A stretch of DNA of 64,000 nt, taken from contig NC_135717.1 of assembly GCF_964656455.1 (NCBI RefSeq), forward strand, positions 12,057,033-12,121,032, given 5' to 3'. The notes below the pieces were generated by a model. It did no database searches. It was not told the origin of the DNA and saw nothing but the letters and a program-made list of their open reading frames with translations. A program made the position numbers and the translations under genes. Below, in pieces: positions 30,150 to 41,025 of this stretch (positions within the stretch are counted from its first letter, which is position 1; each line of letters begins with the position of its first letter). The DNA comes from Halichoerus grypus (lineage: Eukaryota > Chordata > Mammalia > Carnivora > Phocidae).

Positions 30150-30560
30150 GGGTAGATTTCTCCTCGTTTGAGCTACCGACAGCCAACGTGTCCAACAGAA
30201 GGACCTCAAGCCCGCGTCCCACCCGGTGAATTCCCCTCCCCCCGCGTGGCAGCCCCAGCAAGTCGCCCAGGGCTCTCTGGTCCAGGGGTGCGACCTCTCT
30301 CCGATGCGCAGAGAAAGCAAATGTACCGAGGGAGCGTGGGCCACTCTCAAAGCACGGCCACATGCCAGGCCTAATTAGCTTATTTTTACCCACGCTGTTC
30401 CTCCCAGCAGTGTCCGATCCCTGCAGCCAAAAGGCTAAGCACCCGGCTGCCAGCATCTCTGCGGCGGCTTCTCAGAGCCTGCTCATAATTAATTTTATAA
30501 AGGGCCTTGGCTCCCCATTCCCATTCCATGTGCCTGATTCAGGTGAGATCATGACAGGAA
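30150..30560. promoter_or_regulatory. Candidate regulatory element (CpG cluster plus TAATTA motifs)
   Basis: Repeat-free. The 30200-30330 part is GC-rich with about ten CpGs, unusual in this window. The 30375-30510 part has homeodomain-type cores cctaattagctta and cataattaatttta. No transcription start or gene is visible next to it. This is an inference from composition and motifs only. Confidence 0.3.
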
Positions 30561-30600
30561 TCCTTGCCAGAGCTGGGTCCAGGGGAGCAAGCACTCACTG

Positions 30601-30649
30601 GTATGTGTGCGTGTGGGAACATGTGTGTGCGTGTGCATGTGGGTGTGTC
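30601..30649 (+). repeat. GT-rich simple repeat
   Basis: Imperfect GTGTGC/GTGT repeat (gtatgtgtgcgtgtg...). Confidence 0.8.
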
Positions 30650-30754
30650 AGACAGAGAGACTCCTTAACACGCCAGAAAGCTAACAAATGAGGCTCTTGT
30701 GCTTTGGGGATCCCGGCCTGGCCTGCAGCGGTGGTTTTTCTTTCAGTAAGTCAC

Positions 30755-31000
30755 TCAACGGATTTAGTGCTTCTTGTGTGGGTCACACACTACCCTGGGC
30801 GCTGGGGACTTAGAAACGACACCGATGCGTCATCTCTGTCCCTCGAGGAGCTTATCATTTAATGGAGAATCTACACATGGAAATGACAACACAGGTCATC
30901 GGGGCTGTGAAAGGAATTAGGAGAAGCTGCAATGTGAGTACAGAGAAGGAATATCTCACTCAGTTTTAAGGGGTCCAGGAAGACTCCTTAAAAGCTAGGA
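30755..31000 (-). repeat. L2 LINE 3' end, split by SINE
   Basis: Antisense L2: cacactaccctgggcgctgg ggacttag, ccctcgaggagcttatcatt taatgg. Confidence 0.8.
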
Positions 31001-31015
31001 AAAACTCAGAACCTA

Positions 31016-31239
31016 GGGGCGCCTGGGTGGCTCAGTCGGTTAAGCGGCCGACTCTTGGTTTGGGCTCAAGTCATGATCTCGGGGTCCTGAGATGGAGCCC
31101 CACGACGGGCTCCCCACTAAGCGGGGAGTCTGCTTCTCTCCCTCTCTGTCTCCCTCTGCCCCTCCCCACCCCCACTCACACATGCGGGCTCACTCCCTCT
31201 CTCTCTCAAATAAATAAATAAATCTTTAAAAAAAAAAAT
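31016..31239 (+). repeat. CAN SINE
   Basis: Head ggggcgcctgggtggctcag; tail ctctctcaaataaataaata. Target-site duplications aaaactcagaaccta (31001-31015) and aagactcagaaccta (31240-31254), one mismatch. Confidence 0.97.
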
Positions 31240-31315
31240 AAGACTCAGAACCTAGCACAAAGCCTGACATGGTGTAGGCACTCAAGCAAATATTTTTTGG
31301 GTTAAATAAAGTATC
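31240..31315 (+). repeat. MIR or L2 3' tail
   Basis: tagcacaaagcctgacatgg tgtaggcactcaagcaaata resembles a forward MIR/L2 tail. Confidence 0.5.
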
Positions 31316-31379
31316 TTCTACATTGACTCCCTGAAAGCTAAGTAAGAATTAACTAGTCCGAAGGGGGAGGATCATATCT

Positions 31380-31900
31380 GTATTAGCTAGGAGTGCTTCT
31401 GCCTACATCTAGTAGCTTAAGCAACTAAGGGTTTATCTTGTTCACAGAATAAGAAATCCAGAGTTGGGTTGCCGTTGGTATTGGTCTAGCATCTCAGGGA
31501 TATCAGAAATGACATCTCAGTGATTCTCTTGATCTTTCCCTCATGGTCATGAGATGGTTCCCATAGCTCCAGACATCACATCTACCTCCAAAGCACACAA
31601 ACACACACAAAAAAAGACTGTGGCATGGCATCAATATGGGCTTCTCTTTTTAAAGAAAATCTCCCCCCGCCCCAAAAAAAATCTCTCCTAGTAGGTTTCT
31701 GCTCACATCTTGCTCAGACCTTGCTCCCTGGCTACTCTTAACTCTCAGAGAACCCAAGAAAGGTGGGAATTTTAGGCTCCATAGTAAAGGCAAGCATGGG
31801 AGATGGAAGTTGGGATGATGGGCTTTAGATGAGTAACCACCAGAGTCGGCCATAGCATTCCCAAGTCCATGTTTCTTCAACATTACCTACTTTCACTTAC
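31380..31900. repeat. Old dispersed repeat, family not assigned
   Basis: ttctgcctacatctagtagc ttaagcaact, ctagcatctcagggatatca, gctccagacatcacatctac and tcttgctcagaccttg read like a common ancient mammalian repeat of the same general class as 10135-10660. Strand and name not assigned. Confidence 0.45.
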
Positions 31901-32137
31901 TATCCATTCAGTCGGTTAGCATGTATTAATGAGTCTTTGTTAGGTTCTATGTGAGGCATAAAGCCTCTGCGTGGAGATGCAGACCTATCATAATTACGTC
32001 TTAGAGCAAGAATGGTGATGGAGATGGGCCAAGAGAGGGCAGGGAGAGCTTTTCTGGAAAAGACTTCTCCCTCTTCATGTGCCTTTTCCCTCCCATCCTC
32101 CTTCCCCATCCAGTTACTCAAGTCCTACCTAGTTTTG
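31901..32137. other. No recognised feature
   Basis: Short unique segment. Confidence 0.4.
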
Positions 32138-32790
32138 TTATTATTTTTAAATTTTTTTTTTAAAGATTTTATTTATTTATTTGAGAGAGAGAATGAGATA
32201 GAGAGAGCATGAGAGGGTGGAGGGTCAGAGGGAGAAGCAGACTCCCCGCTGAGCAGGGAGCCCGATGTGGGACTCGATCCCGGGACTCCAGGATCATGAC
32301 CTGAGCCGAAGGCAGTCGCCTCACCAACTGAGCCACCCAGGCGCCCTATTTTTAAATTTTTAATTGCTCTAGGATATACATGACATAAAATCTACCATCT
32401 TAACTAGTTTTAAGTGTGTAGCTCAACAGTGTTAAATATGTTCACACTGTTGTGCTACCAATCTCGAAAACCCTTTCCCTCTTGTAAAACTGAAATTCGG
32501 GACCCATTAAACAATAGCTCCCACCCTCCCTCCCCCAGCCCCAGGCAGCCACCATTCTACTTTCTGTCTCTGTGAATTAGACTATTCTAGATATACCTCG
32601 TTTGAATCCTGCAGTATATGTCTTTTTGACCGGCTTGATTCACTCAGCATAATGTCCTCAAGCCCCATCCATGTTATAGCAGGTGTCAGAATGCCCTTCC
32701 TTTTTAAGGCTGTATGATATTCCATTGTAACTGGGTACCACGTTTTGTTTATTCACACATCCATCAACAGGTAAAAAAAAAAAAAATCTA
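32138..32790 (-). repeat. L1M LINE 3' UTR and ORF2 end, split by SINE
   Basis: Antisense L1M: taaaatctaccatcttaact, tcacactgttgtgctaccaa, actgaaattcgggacccatt aaac, ctactttctgtctctgtgaa, actcagcataatgtcctcaa and gatattccattgtaactggg. Confidence 0.92.
32157..32346 (-). repeat. CAN SINE inside L1M
   Basis: Reverse copy with aaagattttatttatttatt and end gagccacccaggcgccc. Target-site duplications tatttttaaattttt at 32142-32156 and 32347-32361. Confidence 0.97.
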
Positions 32791-32818
32791 TGTTTTAATC
32801 AAACAAAAATGCTTTCTC

Positions 32819-32998
32819 GGGGCACCTGTGTGGCTCAGTTGGTTAAACGTCTGCCTTCGGCTCAGATCATGATGCCAGGGTCCTGGGATCAAGTCCTGCA
32901 TTGGGCTCCTTGCTCAGCTGGGAATCTGCTTCTCCCTCTCACTCTCCTCCTTCTGTGCTCACTCTCTCTCAAATAAATAAATAAATAAAATCTTTTAA
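32819..32998 (+). repeat. CAN SINE
   Basis: Head ggggcacctgtgtggctcag, tail aaataaataaataaataaaa. Perfect 14-bp target-site duplications aaaaatgctttctc at 32805-32818 and 32999-33012. Confidence 0.98.
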
Positions 32999-33012
32999 AA
33001 AAATGCTTTCTC

Positions 33013-33404
33013 CCATGCTTACCAGAACATTGTAGCCCTCAGCAACCTTTTTCAGTGTAGTTACTGTCTCTGTGAAAAGTAAATAAACATGTGTGCGTAA
33101 GCTACCGACACTCGGTATTTTCTGTTCATCAAAGTTGTATCTATACCTTATTAACATACCTCATTTGTCAAATGCATATATTCACAGTACCGGCCTCCAG
33201 GGGCTGGTAATCAGATGGTATGTAACTATGTGGTCATACCAGCTGTTAAAATACTCCCAGTAGAAACCACCCCGATCCCTTGAGTGACCCTGCCTTCCCG
33301 GCCCATGCCCCAAGAACCACTCCCATCATCTTACAATCAAAAGGTTAATATGGACCATTTGTTAAATATTTTTAATATCCACCCTACTTCTATCATAAAA
33401 CCGT
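33013..33404. other. No recognised feature
   Basis: Unique sequence; nothing assigned. Confidence 0.4.
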
Positions 33405-33492
33405 TGTGATAATGAATTGTGATAACACCTATAAAGTACTTAACATAGTGCCTGGAACCTAGTAAATAATAAATTTTGCTCTTATTACATTC
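33405..33492 (+). repeat. MIR SINE 3' part
   Basis: ttgtgataacacctataaag tacttaacatagtgcctgga acctagtaaataataaat matches the forward MIR tail. Confidence 0.78.
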
Positions 33493-34960
33493 TAATTATT
33501 GTAGGACACTTAGAGATCGTGCACTATAAATCACTTACAAAGAACTTGACAGTACTTTTTTTGGGAAAACATTCTCTCCAAACACTGTCTAAACCACTCA
33601 GCTTCAGGGAACTTGGTCCTGGTGTGAGATTTCTGTCTCCTCTGCACTGAGTGGGAGGATTTGCTAGAAGTTCAAGGAGACACTGCTGACTGGTGGGGAT
33701 CCCACAGGGTGGTGAGGAGGCCCTGGGTGGGTGAGTGGGTGGGTGGGCATGGCCTGTTTGGCATCCTGATTCATAGGCTATGAATCCTGCGTGAATCTGA
33801 TTTATTTCTCTGTTGATTTCTGTTCTAGCTTGGTCATTGTCTACATATATGGGGGAAAAACATGAAAAACTAAGACTTTATTTAGGGCTCACTGATTTTT
33901 CTTCGGCTTTATAAACGGTTACAGTGAGTGGTTTGTTTTGTGTGTTTTTTGCATGTAAGACATTTTTCTTACCTCTCCCAGGCCATCCACGGGCCCGTGT
34001 GCGCTGTGTAACACTGTGTTTAACCGCATTCATCACGAATACTAAGGCTGCTCACTTGTTTGCCTAAGTGATGACAAAACCATCGACTTGGCTCAGTGTT
34101 TCACACTCAGCCAGTGGTCTTGTCCTCCCTACCTCCACCTCTCAGAACAAGGACTCAGCCAGTGTGTCCCAAAAAGAGTTTGAATTCAAACTCAAATCTG
34201 CCCAGACTCATCTTTGCTGAAATGGTGACTTCCATGCCTTTCGTTCTCTCCTTCCGTGCTGCTGATTAAAATTTTAAAGTTCCCCCAAAAGGTGAGTCAA
34301 AGCCATAGATGGAAATATGTTCCAGAAATGATTTGGGAGGGTCCTGCCAGTAGGTCTGACCAAGGAAAAACACTACACGCCAGCAAACGCATGCGGGTGG
34401 CCTCGGTGTATTAAGAACAGAGAACCTTCAGCCTGAGTGGCACTGGGGTCTGCCCTGCACAACAGGGGGGCATAAGTACCCTGGCTGATAAAAGAGCAGG
34501 GAGCCTGGAATGATCTGATAAGGAGCAGGTCCCACCGCGGAATCCTAAACAGAGCAGGGACATGATCAGAATGGCGATCGGGACTCCATTCCGTGGCCTG
34601 GTGGATGGGAGAAGGAGAGAAGCAGAAGAAAGGACAGCCAGGAAGGACAGACACTGCAACAATCCGCTTGAAGGGGACGGATCCTGACCTATGCTAGGTG
34701 ATGGCGGGAAGAGATGCTGCTGAGACTCTGCAGGGGAAAATTGTAGGGAACAGAGGAGCTCTCTGAACTTAGGCTAATGGGAAAGCATTCTGCTGTTCGT
34801 TTGGAGCAGCAAATCTAGCCCAACCCCCAGCGGTAATAACAACCTGCAAGGTGATAGGACAAAAAGGGGTAAACACGGTTAAGACTGGCCAAATCAGTGG
34901 GGTCCTGGAACCAGCTCTCACCAGGACTTTTGCACAGCCATTATTAAAAATTAAGTTATA
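33493..34960. other. Unique sequence
   Basis: 1.4 kb without recognised repeats except the G-quadruplex motif at 33725. The two overlapping minus-strand frames at 34373-34662 are in different phases of the same segment and show no domain. Confidence 0.45.
33725..33747 (+). other. Short-loop G-quadruplex motif
   Basis: Five GGG runs separated by loops T, TGAGT, T and T. This meets the strictest pattern for a parallel intramolecular quadruplex. Confidence 0.85.
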
Positions 34961-35165
34961 GGGGGGCACCTGGGTGGCTCAGTTGGTCAAGCCTCTGCCT
35001 TCAGTTCAGGTCATGATCTCGGGGTCCTGGGATCGAGCCCCGTGTCATCAGCTCCCTGCTCAGCAGGGAGTCTGCTTCTCCCTCTTCCTCTCCCCCTGCA
35101 CCCCGCTTGTGTTCTCTCTCTCTCTCTCTTTCTCTCTCTCAAATAAATAAAATCTTTAAAAATTT
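34961..35165 (+). repeat. CAN SINE
   Basis: Head ggcacctgggtggctcagtt, CT block and tail caaataaataaaatctttaa. Target-site duplications ttaagttata at 34951-34960 and 35166-35175. Confidence 0.97.
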
Positions 35166-35175
35166 TTAAGTTATA

Positions 35176-35931
35176 TGAACTTACAATTAAACTATATTAA
35201 AAACAAAGGCGATAAATCTTTAAACATCATCATTTCCTAATTCTTTTACTTCATTTTACTAAGACGACCATCTATGGTCTTGAGGTCATTTATGTGTGTT
35301 CTATCAGTACTGTGGAAATGCTATAGAGCTATTGTGTGTCTCTTCCCAGCTCTGGGTTTAGGGATGGCACATTAGTAGTTTGAGATCTGACGGGATGGGA
35401 TATTTAAAACCTCGGAAACTGGCAAATGCTACATATCGGCTTCGGCTCAGGCCTCTGGGAAGCAGCCCCCTGCTGGGGCAGCAGCTGGACACCGGCAGGA
35501 TCTTCCTCCTTCAAGTAGGGGCCACACCTCCACAGTGCCTTCCTTCACTAAGGCGATACTCAGTCGCTGGAAGCCTCTTCTATCTATCTGCCTTGCAACC
35601 TCCGGCTTTTGGGGTGCCAGGCTTGGGGTGGCAAGGGAACCTTAAATGGCCTGCATTTGGTGTCCTCAGGCTCTCCAAAGTCTATCCAGGTCTTTCGTCG
35701 GTAAAGAGCCTTCCTTAACAGTAGTACCTTTCCTGCAGCTAACCAGGCACCTACAAAGATTCAAGCCCCTGGATTAAATGAAGTTCCTGGAGATACACTG
35801 TCAGGGCCTAGCAAAGATGACAGGACACTCCCCAATCCCTGCACCTTGTCAGTTCCCACCAAATGGCTGGTTAACTGTAGTTGAAGGACAAAGGAAGTCA
35901 CCAGAGGGCAGCTTAATAGGCCTTTTTAAAA
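35176..35931. other. Unique sequence
   Basis: No repeat recognised. A 112-codon plus-strand frame at 35380-35718 has no recognisable domain, no supporting signal peptide and no splice context I can defend. Confidence 0.4.
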
Positions 35932-35941
35932 ATTAGGTAGA

Positions 35942-36100
35942 GGGGCGCCTGGGTGGCTCAGTCTGTTGAGCGTCCATCTCTTGATTTCGGCTCAGGTCAT
36001 GATCTCAGGGTTGCGAGATCGAGCCCATGTTGGGCTCCACGCTGGGCGTCAAGCCTGCTTAAGGTTCTCTCTCTCTGCCTCTCCCCCCTGCCAAAAAAAA
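35942..36100 (+). repeat. CAN SINE, intermediate-length subtype
   Basis: Head ggggcgcctgggtggctcag, body ctcttgatttcggctcaggt, then gcgtcaagcctgcttaaggt and a short CT block. Target-site duplications attaggtaga (35932-35941) and gttaggtaga (36101-36110). Confidence 0.95.
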
Positions 36101-36179
36101 GTTAGGTAGAGCCATTCCAGCCTCAGGGGAAGGTTCTGGAATCCAACCCCCCCAACCCTACCACAACCAACACCTTCAT

Positions 36180-36515
36180 TGAGCCCTCCCTGCCCTTATC
36201 TTCCTGCTACCTCCTGTTTCTGTAATAAATGGCTAGCTCATCTCCCTGTCTCTGCCCACCCTATCTGTTCTCCACACTGCAGACCCCAAGCCTTCCCAGA
36301 TGAGAATGTGATCCAAGTTCCATGGCCCCCGGCTCACGTTCATGGCTGGTGCCCCAGGCCTGCCAAGGCTCTTTCACTACAGATGCCAAGCCCCACCCAC
36401 GTGCCTCCACCCACCCCCCATGTCTTATTCATGGTGAGACCTTATTCTCAGCGTGTAGTTTGGCCTGGCCCACAGTAAACACTCAGTAAATGTTTGATTG
36501 AATAAACAGATGACA
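36180..36515 (+). repeat. L2 LINE 3' end
   Basis: The end gcctggcccacagtaaacac tcagtaaatgtttgattgaa taaa is a forward L2 3' terminus. The part before 36400 is diverged. Confidence 0.65.
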
Positions 36516-36559
36516 TCAGGGCCTTAGTGTGTTGGCACGTACAAGTATGTAGTCTCGAA

Positions 36560-36655
36560 GGAGAAGAGTTCAGTGGTTTGGAGAGGCTTGGACGTGCATT
36601 CCAGTCATGTCATTCACTCACTGTGTGGCCTCGGGACTTCCCCGATCGTGAGAGC
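36560..36655 (+). repeat. MIR SINE, partial
   Basis: gttcagtggtttggagaggc ttgg and cactgtgtggcctcgggact match the forward MIR 5' half. Confidence 0.6.
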
Positions 36656-36850
36656 TCACAACGATTCTCTATGTATTCACTCACTTAATCCTTGCCATCA
36701 CCCCATGAGGAACACACTGTTGTGGCTATTACTATTATTACTTTTTTTTTTTTTTAACAGAAGGGAAAGCTGAGGCAAAAGAAGTTAAATCACTTGAGAA
36801 ATACAAAAATCAGGATTTGAAATCTCACACTTAACCAGGAGGCTGGAGGG
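36656..36850 (-). repeat. MIR SINE
   Basis: Antisense MIR: tcacttaatccttgccatca ccccatgaggaac, then gggaaagctgaggcaaaaga agttaaatcac. A T-tract has expanded at 36742-36755. Confidence 0.8.
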
Positions 36851-37129
36851 CACACCAGTAGATTCGCACAAGGCCAGACGTGCCCTCAGGAAAGGGGAGC
36901 CTCTACCAAGCCACAGCTTTGGGGAGCCCCAAAACCCGAGTCAAGTGCCCATATCCAGGAGGGCTCCCTCGCCTGATCGATCGGTCGCTATCATCCAGAA
37001 CAAAATCTTCTAACATCCGTGTCATTACTTGTCCCAGGACCAGCATCCCTGGGGAGGTGTCGTTCACACGAGGGAAGCAGCACGGGATATCATAAACATG
37101 ACCCTGAACCAAGAAGGCAGGGCAAGGCA
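36851..37129. other. No recognised feature
   Basis: Unique sequence. Confidence 0.4.
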
Positions 37130-37265
37130 AGTGTCCAGTCTCTAGAGCTCAATTTCCTCACCAGTAAAGTGAGTGGAAATAAAGACATTGACTCCCTCGC
37201 AGGGTTGTTCTCAAGCTTCAGTGAGGTAAGAAATGTTAAAATGTTTGGTACATTATGGACACAAC
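37130..37265 (+). repeat. MIR SINE 3' part
   Basis: agctcaatttcctcaccagt aaagtgag and ctcgcagggttgttctcaag match the forward MIR core and tail. Confidence 0.77.
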
Positions 37266-37499
37266 AAAAGATACTAGTTCACAGGGGAAGGCGATGGTGT
37301 GGGGCGGAGGGAAGAGTGGGAGTGATGGTGGGGGTGTTCAGACAGGCCAACCCCTCCCCACGCCCCTCTCCCATCTCCTCCCCTTTGTTCAGCCTGAGCA
37401 TGGTCAGAGAGCAGCCTGAATGTCTATTTCTAGATACACATAAAACTCGGGAATTCTGTGCTGGGAGTTGCTATAGACAATGCCTGTGTGCCCCACCCC

Positions 37500-38046
37500 C
37501 ACCCCCACACAATGTATATATAGCATTAAATCCCAGTCCCTAATGTGATGGTATTTGGAGGTGGGGCCTTTGGGAGATGATTAGGTCATGAGATTAGTGT
37601 CCTTAGTTTAAAAAAAAGAAAGACGGCCCCTGGGTAGCTCAGTCGGTGAAGCATCTGCCTTCGGCTCAGGTCATGATCCCGGGGTCATCGGGCTCCCTGC
37701 TCCGCGGGAAGCCTGCTTCTCCCTCTCCCACTCCCCCTGCTTGTGTTCCCTCTCTCACTGTCTCTCTCTCTCTGTCAAATAAATAAATAAAATCTTAAAA
37801 TAAATAAATAAATAATCTTTTAAGAAAAAAGGCCCCAGAGAGCTCCCTCGCTCTTGTAACACGTGACGGCATGATGAGAAGACCACCATCTATGAACCAG
37901 GAAGCAGGCTCTCAGCAGACACCGAACCTTCCGGCACCTTCATCTTGCCAGCACCCAGACTCCAGAACTCTGAGAAATACATCTCTGTTGTTTACAAGCC
38001 ACCCAGGCTATGGTATTCTGTTATAGCAGCCCAAACGAATGAAGAC
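37500..38046 (+). repeat. MaLR solo LTR (MLT1A/MST type), split by a SINE
   Basis: Forward LTR: taatgtgatggtatttggag gtggggcctttgggag, gattaggtcatgagattagt, (SINE), ggccccagagagctccctcg, atgaaccaggaagcaggctc, cagaactctgagaaatacat and end agcagcccaaacgaatgaag aca. The 5' end is worn. No internal ERV genes remain. Confidence 0.9.
37625..37826 (+). repeat. CAN SINE inside MaLR LTR, internally deleted
   Basis: Head ggcccctgggtagctcagtc. About 20 bp are missing between catgatcccgggg and tcatcgggctccctgctccg. The rest, including the CT block and caaataaataaataaaatct tail, is young-looking. Confidence 0.95.
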
Positions 38047-38168
38047 AGGAGTTTTATTACAACTTATTTTAAATTGACATGATTTCCAAAAGCAGATGCA
38101 AAAGCCATTTAACTATTTTAGTCTTGACACCGTCTTGAAAAAGGAACTCCAAAAAACATCTATAACCT

Positions 38169-38191
38169 ACACACACACACACACACACACC
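38169..38191 (+). repeat. CA microsatellite
   Basis: Eleven uninterrupted AC units. Confidence 0.95.
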
Positions 38192-38475
38192 CCTCAAACC
38201 ATTATTTATAACTAGAAAAAATTTCTTGATGGAGACCAATTCATGCCCATCCCATACAGGGATGCTTGTTTGCTTATTTGTAAGGCAGAACCATGGGTTG
38301 CTGTTTTACAGGGTTTGAATTGCTAGGAAAGCTATTATGGGCAGATAGGGATGGGTTTGGCAGCCTGACTTCACAAGGCAGACCTGAACATTTGCATTTT
38401 CTGGCTTTTATATGCTTAAGTTCATAAACTAAAGTCCTAGTCAACAAGCTTTTTACATTTGAATAGATTACAAAG
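38192..38475. other. No recognised feature
   Basis: Unique sequence. Confidence 0.4.
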
Positions 38476-38479
38476 TGTT

Positions 38480-38635
38480 TATAGGTCTGAGTCCTTCCAA
38501 GATCTTAGTTAATTGGCCTCACGAACAACAGCGGGAGAGTCTCATTATCCTGATTTAACAAAGGAAGACACTCCAACCAGAGAAGTTAAGGGACTGGATC
38601 CAGGCCCCCGCGCTGAGTCTAATCATCATCATCGT
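38480..38635 (-). repeat. MIR SINE, diverged
   Basis: ttaattggcctcacgaacaa and agagaagttaagggactgga resemble antisense MIR, with weak similarity in between. Confidence 0.45.
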
Positions 38636-39404
38636 TTTCAGTCCCGTTACTGTCGTCACTAATCTTTAACATCCTGGGAGGGCACGCCAACAATCTGTCC
38701 TTTTCCTCCAGGAGCTCACAGATTAATAGGCCTTTGATGTAACCATTTCTCAAAGAGCTTTGTAGGTCATAAAACATAAGTATTTATTGAAAGTAACACA
38801 CTCTGATACCTCCGGCCTCCTCCTTAGAAGAAGTCAAAGGAACCAAATCCAGAGCCACGAGAGGTTCCCCCTGCCCCCCACCGTGCTGAGTCTCAGTTTT
38901 CCCATCTATAGTAGAGAATTAGTACCAGCTGACCATATCTTCTTTCCTAAGGACCAGCTGGGACGCTTGTTAAACACGTCAATTCCCGGCATCCAGGTAG
39001 GGGGTTGGGGGATGGAGACACGATCAGAGTCTATGGGAAATGCTGTTTTAACTAGGGAGTCACCAGAGGACAGGATGAAAGTTTTGGGGATTGTCATTGT
39101 TTGAGGTGGCCCTCCCAGCTGCTGACCCAGAAATATGGTTTATTTTTAGAAGTTTGGACAAAGCCAGAGCCTGACAGATCACTTATCTCATAGAATTGAA
39201 TCCAACGAAGAGCCTTGAATGGATAGCACCATGGTCACCTAATTAGGACTGTGACGAAGCGCCTTTTTCCTCAGGGCACAACCTACCCAACCTACCAAGG
39301 ACATAAAGATGAGGAATGGCCCATGCCAAACTGCTTGGGCTGCAAATGACCTTGGACGACTTCCTTACCTTCCAGTTTCCTCATCTGTAAAGTGCGATTA
39401 GTAT
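38636..39404. other. Unique sequence
   Basis: No gene assigned. A 105-codon plus-strand frame at 38787-39104 has no recognised domain. Confidence 0.4.
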
Positions 39405-39724
39405 ACAGCATGGATAAATCTTGAAAACGGGAGGCTAAGTGAAAGAAACCAGACACAAAAAGCCACATCTTCTATGATTCTGTTTGTATGAAGTGTGCAG
39501 AGTGGGCAAATCCATAGAGACAGAATGCAGATCAGTGGCTGCCAGGGGCTGGGGGCTGGGGAGTCACTGCTTAACGGGTACGGGGCGATGAATGGGTTCT
39601 AGAACTACATAGTGGTGATGGTTGCACAACATCGTTTATGGGCTAAATGCCAGGGGATTGTACACTTTAAAAGGGTTAACATGATGAATTTCAGGTTATG
39701 TATCTTTTACCACAATTTTTAAAA
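39405..39724 (+). repeat. L1M LINE 3' UTR
   Basis: gaggctaagtgaaagaaacc agacacaaaaagcc, agatcagtggctgccagggg ctgggggctgggg, gtggtgatggttgcacaaca and cttttaccacaatttttaaa. Confidence 0.9.
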
Positions 39725-39959
39725 ATGCAATGAACAATTACTGGCCTCCACCCCCTCTCCCATCCAGCAGAGAGGGAGTCGGAAACGGCAATGACAATGA
39801 AAGTGACCTCTGGGTGGGCAGGCTGCAACCACCGTGTCCTCCATCTCATGGGCATCTTAGAACGAGACTGGTTGCTTGGACGCCCACAAGGATAGCTCCT
39901 TCCATAACCAAATTCTCCACAGGCACGTGCCTTTCCCCATTCATTCTTTCCGTCTTTTA

Positions 39960-40080
39960 AAGTACCAGGAAACTGAGGCTCAGAGCCAGAGGCTGGGAGG
40001 GGCTCAGAGTTCATAAGTGACACAGCCAGGTATGAATCCAGGTCAGGAACCAACAGCTGAGCTCTTTCTATGAGAATCCA
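39960..40080 (-). repeat. MIR SINE, partial
   Basis: accaggaaactgaggctcag, then gtgacacagccaggtatgaa tccaggtc. Confidence 0.6.
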
Positions 40081-40594
40081 CTGCCTCCAAAGAGCAAAGA
40101 TAGTAATTTTTTTATGAATCTACACCTTCTTTCCATACTTTTTACACTTTGCTAGAAGCTTTCAAGCTCTACCTTCATTCTCACCATAACCCTGTAGAGT
40201 AGATGTTATGTCCAGTCATGTGTTTTGCCCAAAGTAACTGGCCCCGTCTGAAGAGTCGGCTCCTCTTCTTCCCTCCAGAGCAGTTCCCATGCAGGATCAT
40301 TAGATTAGAAAGATACAGGGTAGGTCCTGTGAGAACTTTCTAGATCAAGGGTATGGAAAAAAGAAGAAAGGTTTTTGTTTGGGATTTGCTTTGTCTTTAT
40401 AAACCCTGTATTGCTAGCCCCAAATTTTCCCATCAGATATGGAAATGCTAACCCCTCCCCACCCTGAGTCCCTAACATTAGGTCAATTAAATGCAAGTTT
40501 CTCTCCTAAGGAAAAGTCTGAAAAAGAACAGAAGAAAAAAAAAAGCAATAGACAAGAAACTCATGGGAGCATGATGTATTAAGACTTCTTTCAT
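40081..40594. other. No recognised feature
   Basis: Mixed sequence; part of 40130-40240 may be another worn antisense MIR but is too diverged to call. Confidence 0.4.
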
Positions 40595-40700
40595 TAAATT
40601 AATATTTATCGAGCCGGTGCTATGCACTCTTCCAGGCATATTTAGGACACAGGGGTGGATAAGGTGGGTGCCTGATTTCTGACTTCATGAAATTTGGAAT
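40595..40700 (-). repeat. L2 LINE 3' end
   Basis: ttaatatttatcgagccggt gctatgcactcttccaggca resembles the antisense L2 terminus 'atttattgagcacctactatgtgccaggc'. Confidence 0.72.
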
Positions 40701-40704
40701 CTAA

Positions 40705-41025
40705 TGCAGTATTTCTTACCTAAACTGGAGGGATCACCTAGAAAGCTTTTTAAAATATAGATTCTAGGGGCCTACCCCCAGAGATTTTTAAGTGAAGCCA
40801 AGAAATCTGGATTTTTGAGAAGACTTCTCAGTGATAGAAGGAAGAACCAAATCTAAGAACCTAGTCCTTCCCAAACTTGCTCAGCAATGAGGCACCTGCA
40901 GTATTTGGTAAACATACGGATTCCCAGGCCTCTCTCCCAGGATGAGGACCTAGAATCAGGATGTGTAGCAGGTAATTCTTGGGATCTAGCACTTCTGGGA
41001 AACCCTGCTCTGGCGGGCCTAGAAA
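40705..41025. repeat. Two hAT-Charlie MITEs (MER5A-like) in tandem
   Basis: First copy: gaaagctttttaaaatatag attctaggggcctaccccca. Second copy: tcccaaacttgctcagcaat, aaacatacggattcccaggc ctctctcccagg and gggaaaccctgctctgg. Both match the MER5/Charlie pattern of a central C-rich block between near-inverted ends. Confidence 0.7.

Noticed and set aside
37019..37543. 174-residue plus-strand frame
   Set aside because: It crosses a MIR and the start of an LTR, has no domain, and its composition follows local base content.
37500..38046. Possible endogenous retrovirus with coding genes around the MaLR LTRs
   Set aside because: Only solo LTR sequence is present here and at 46208-46567. No gag, pol or env-like frame lies next to either.
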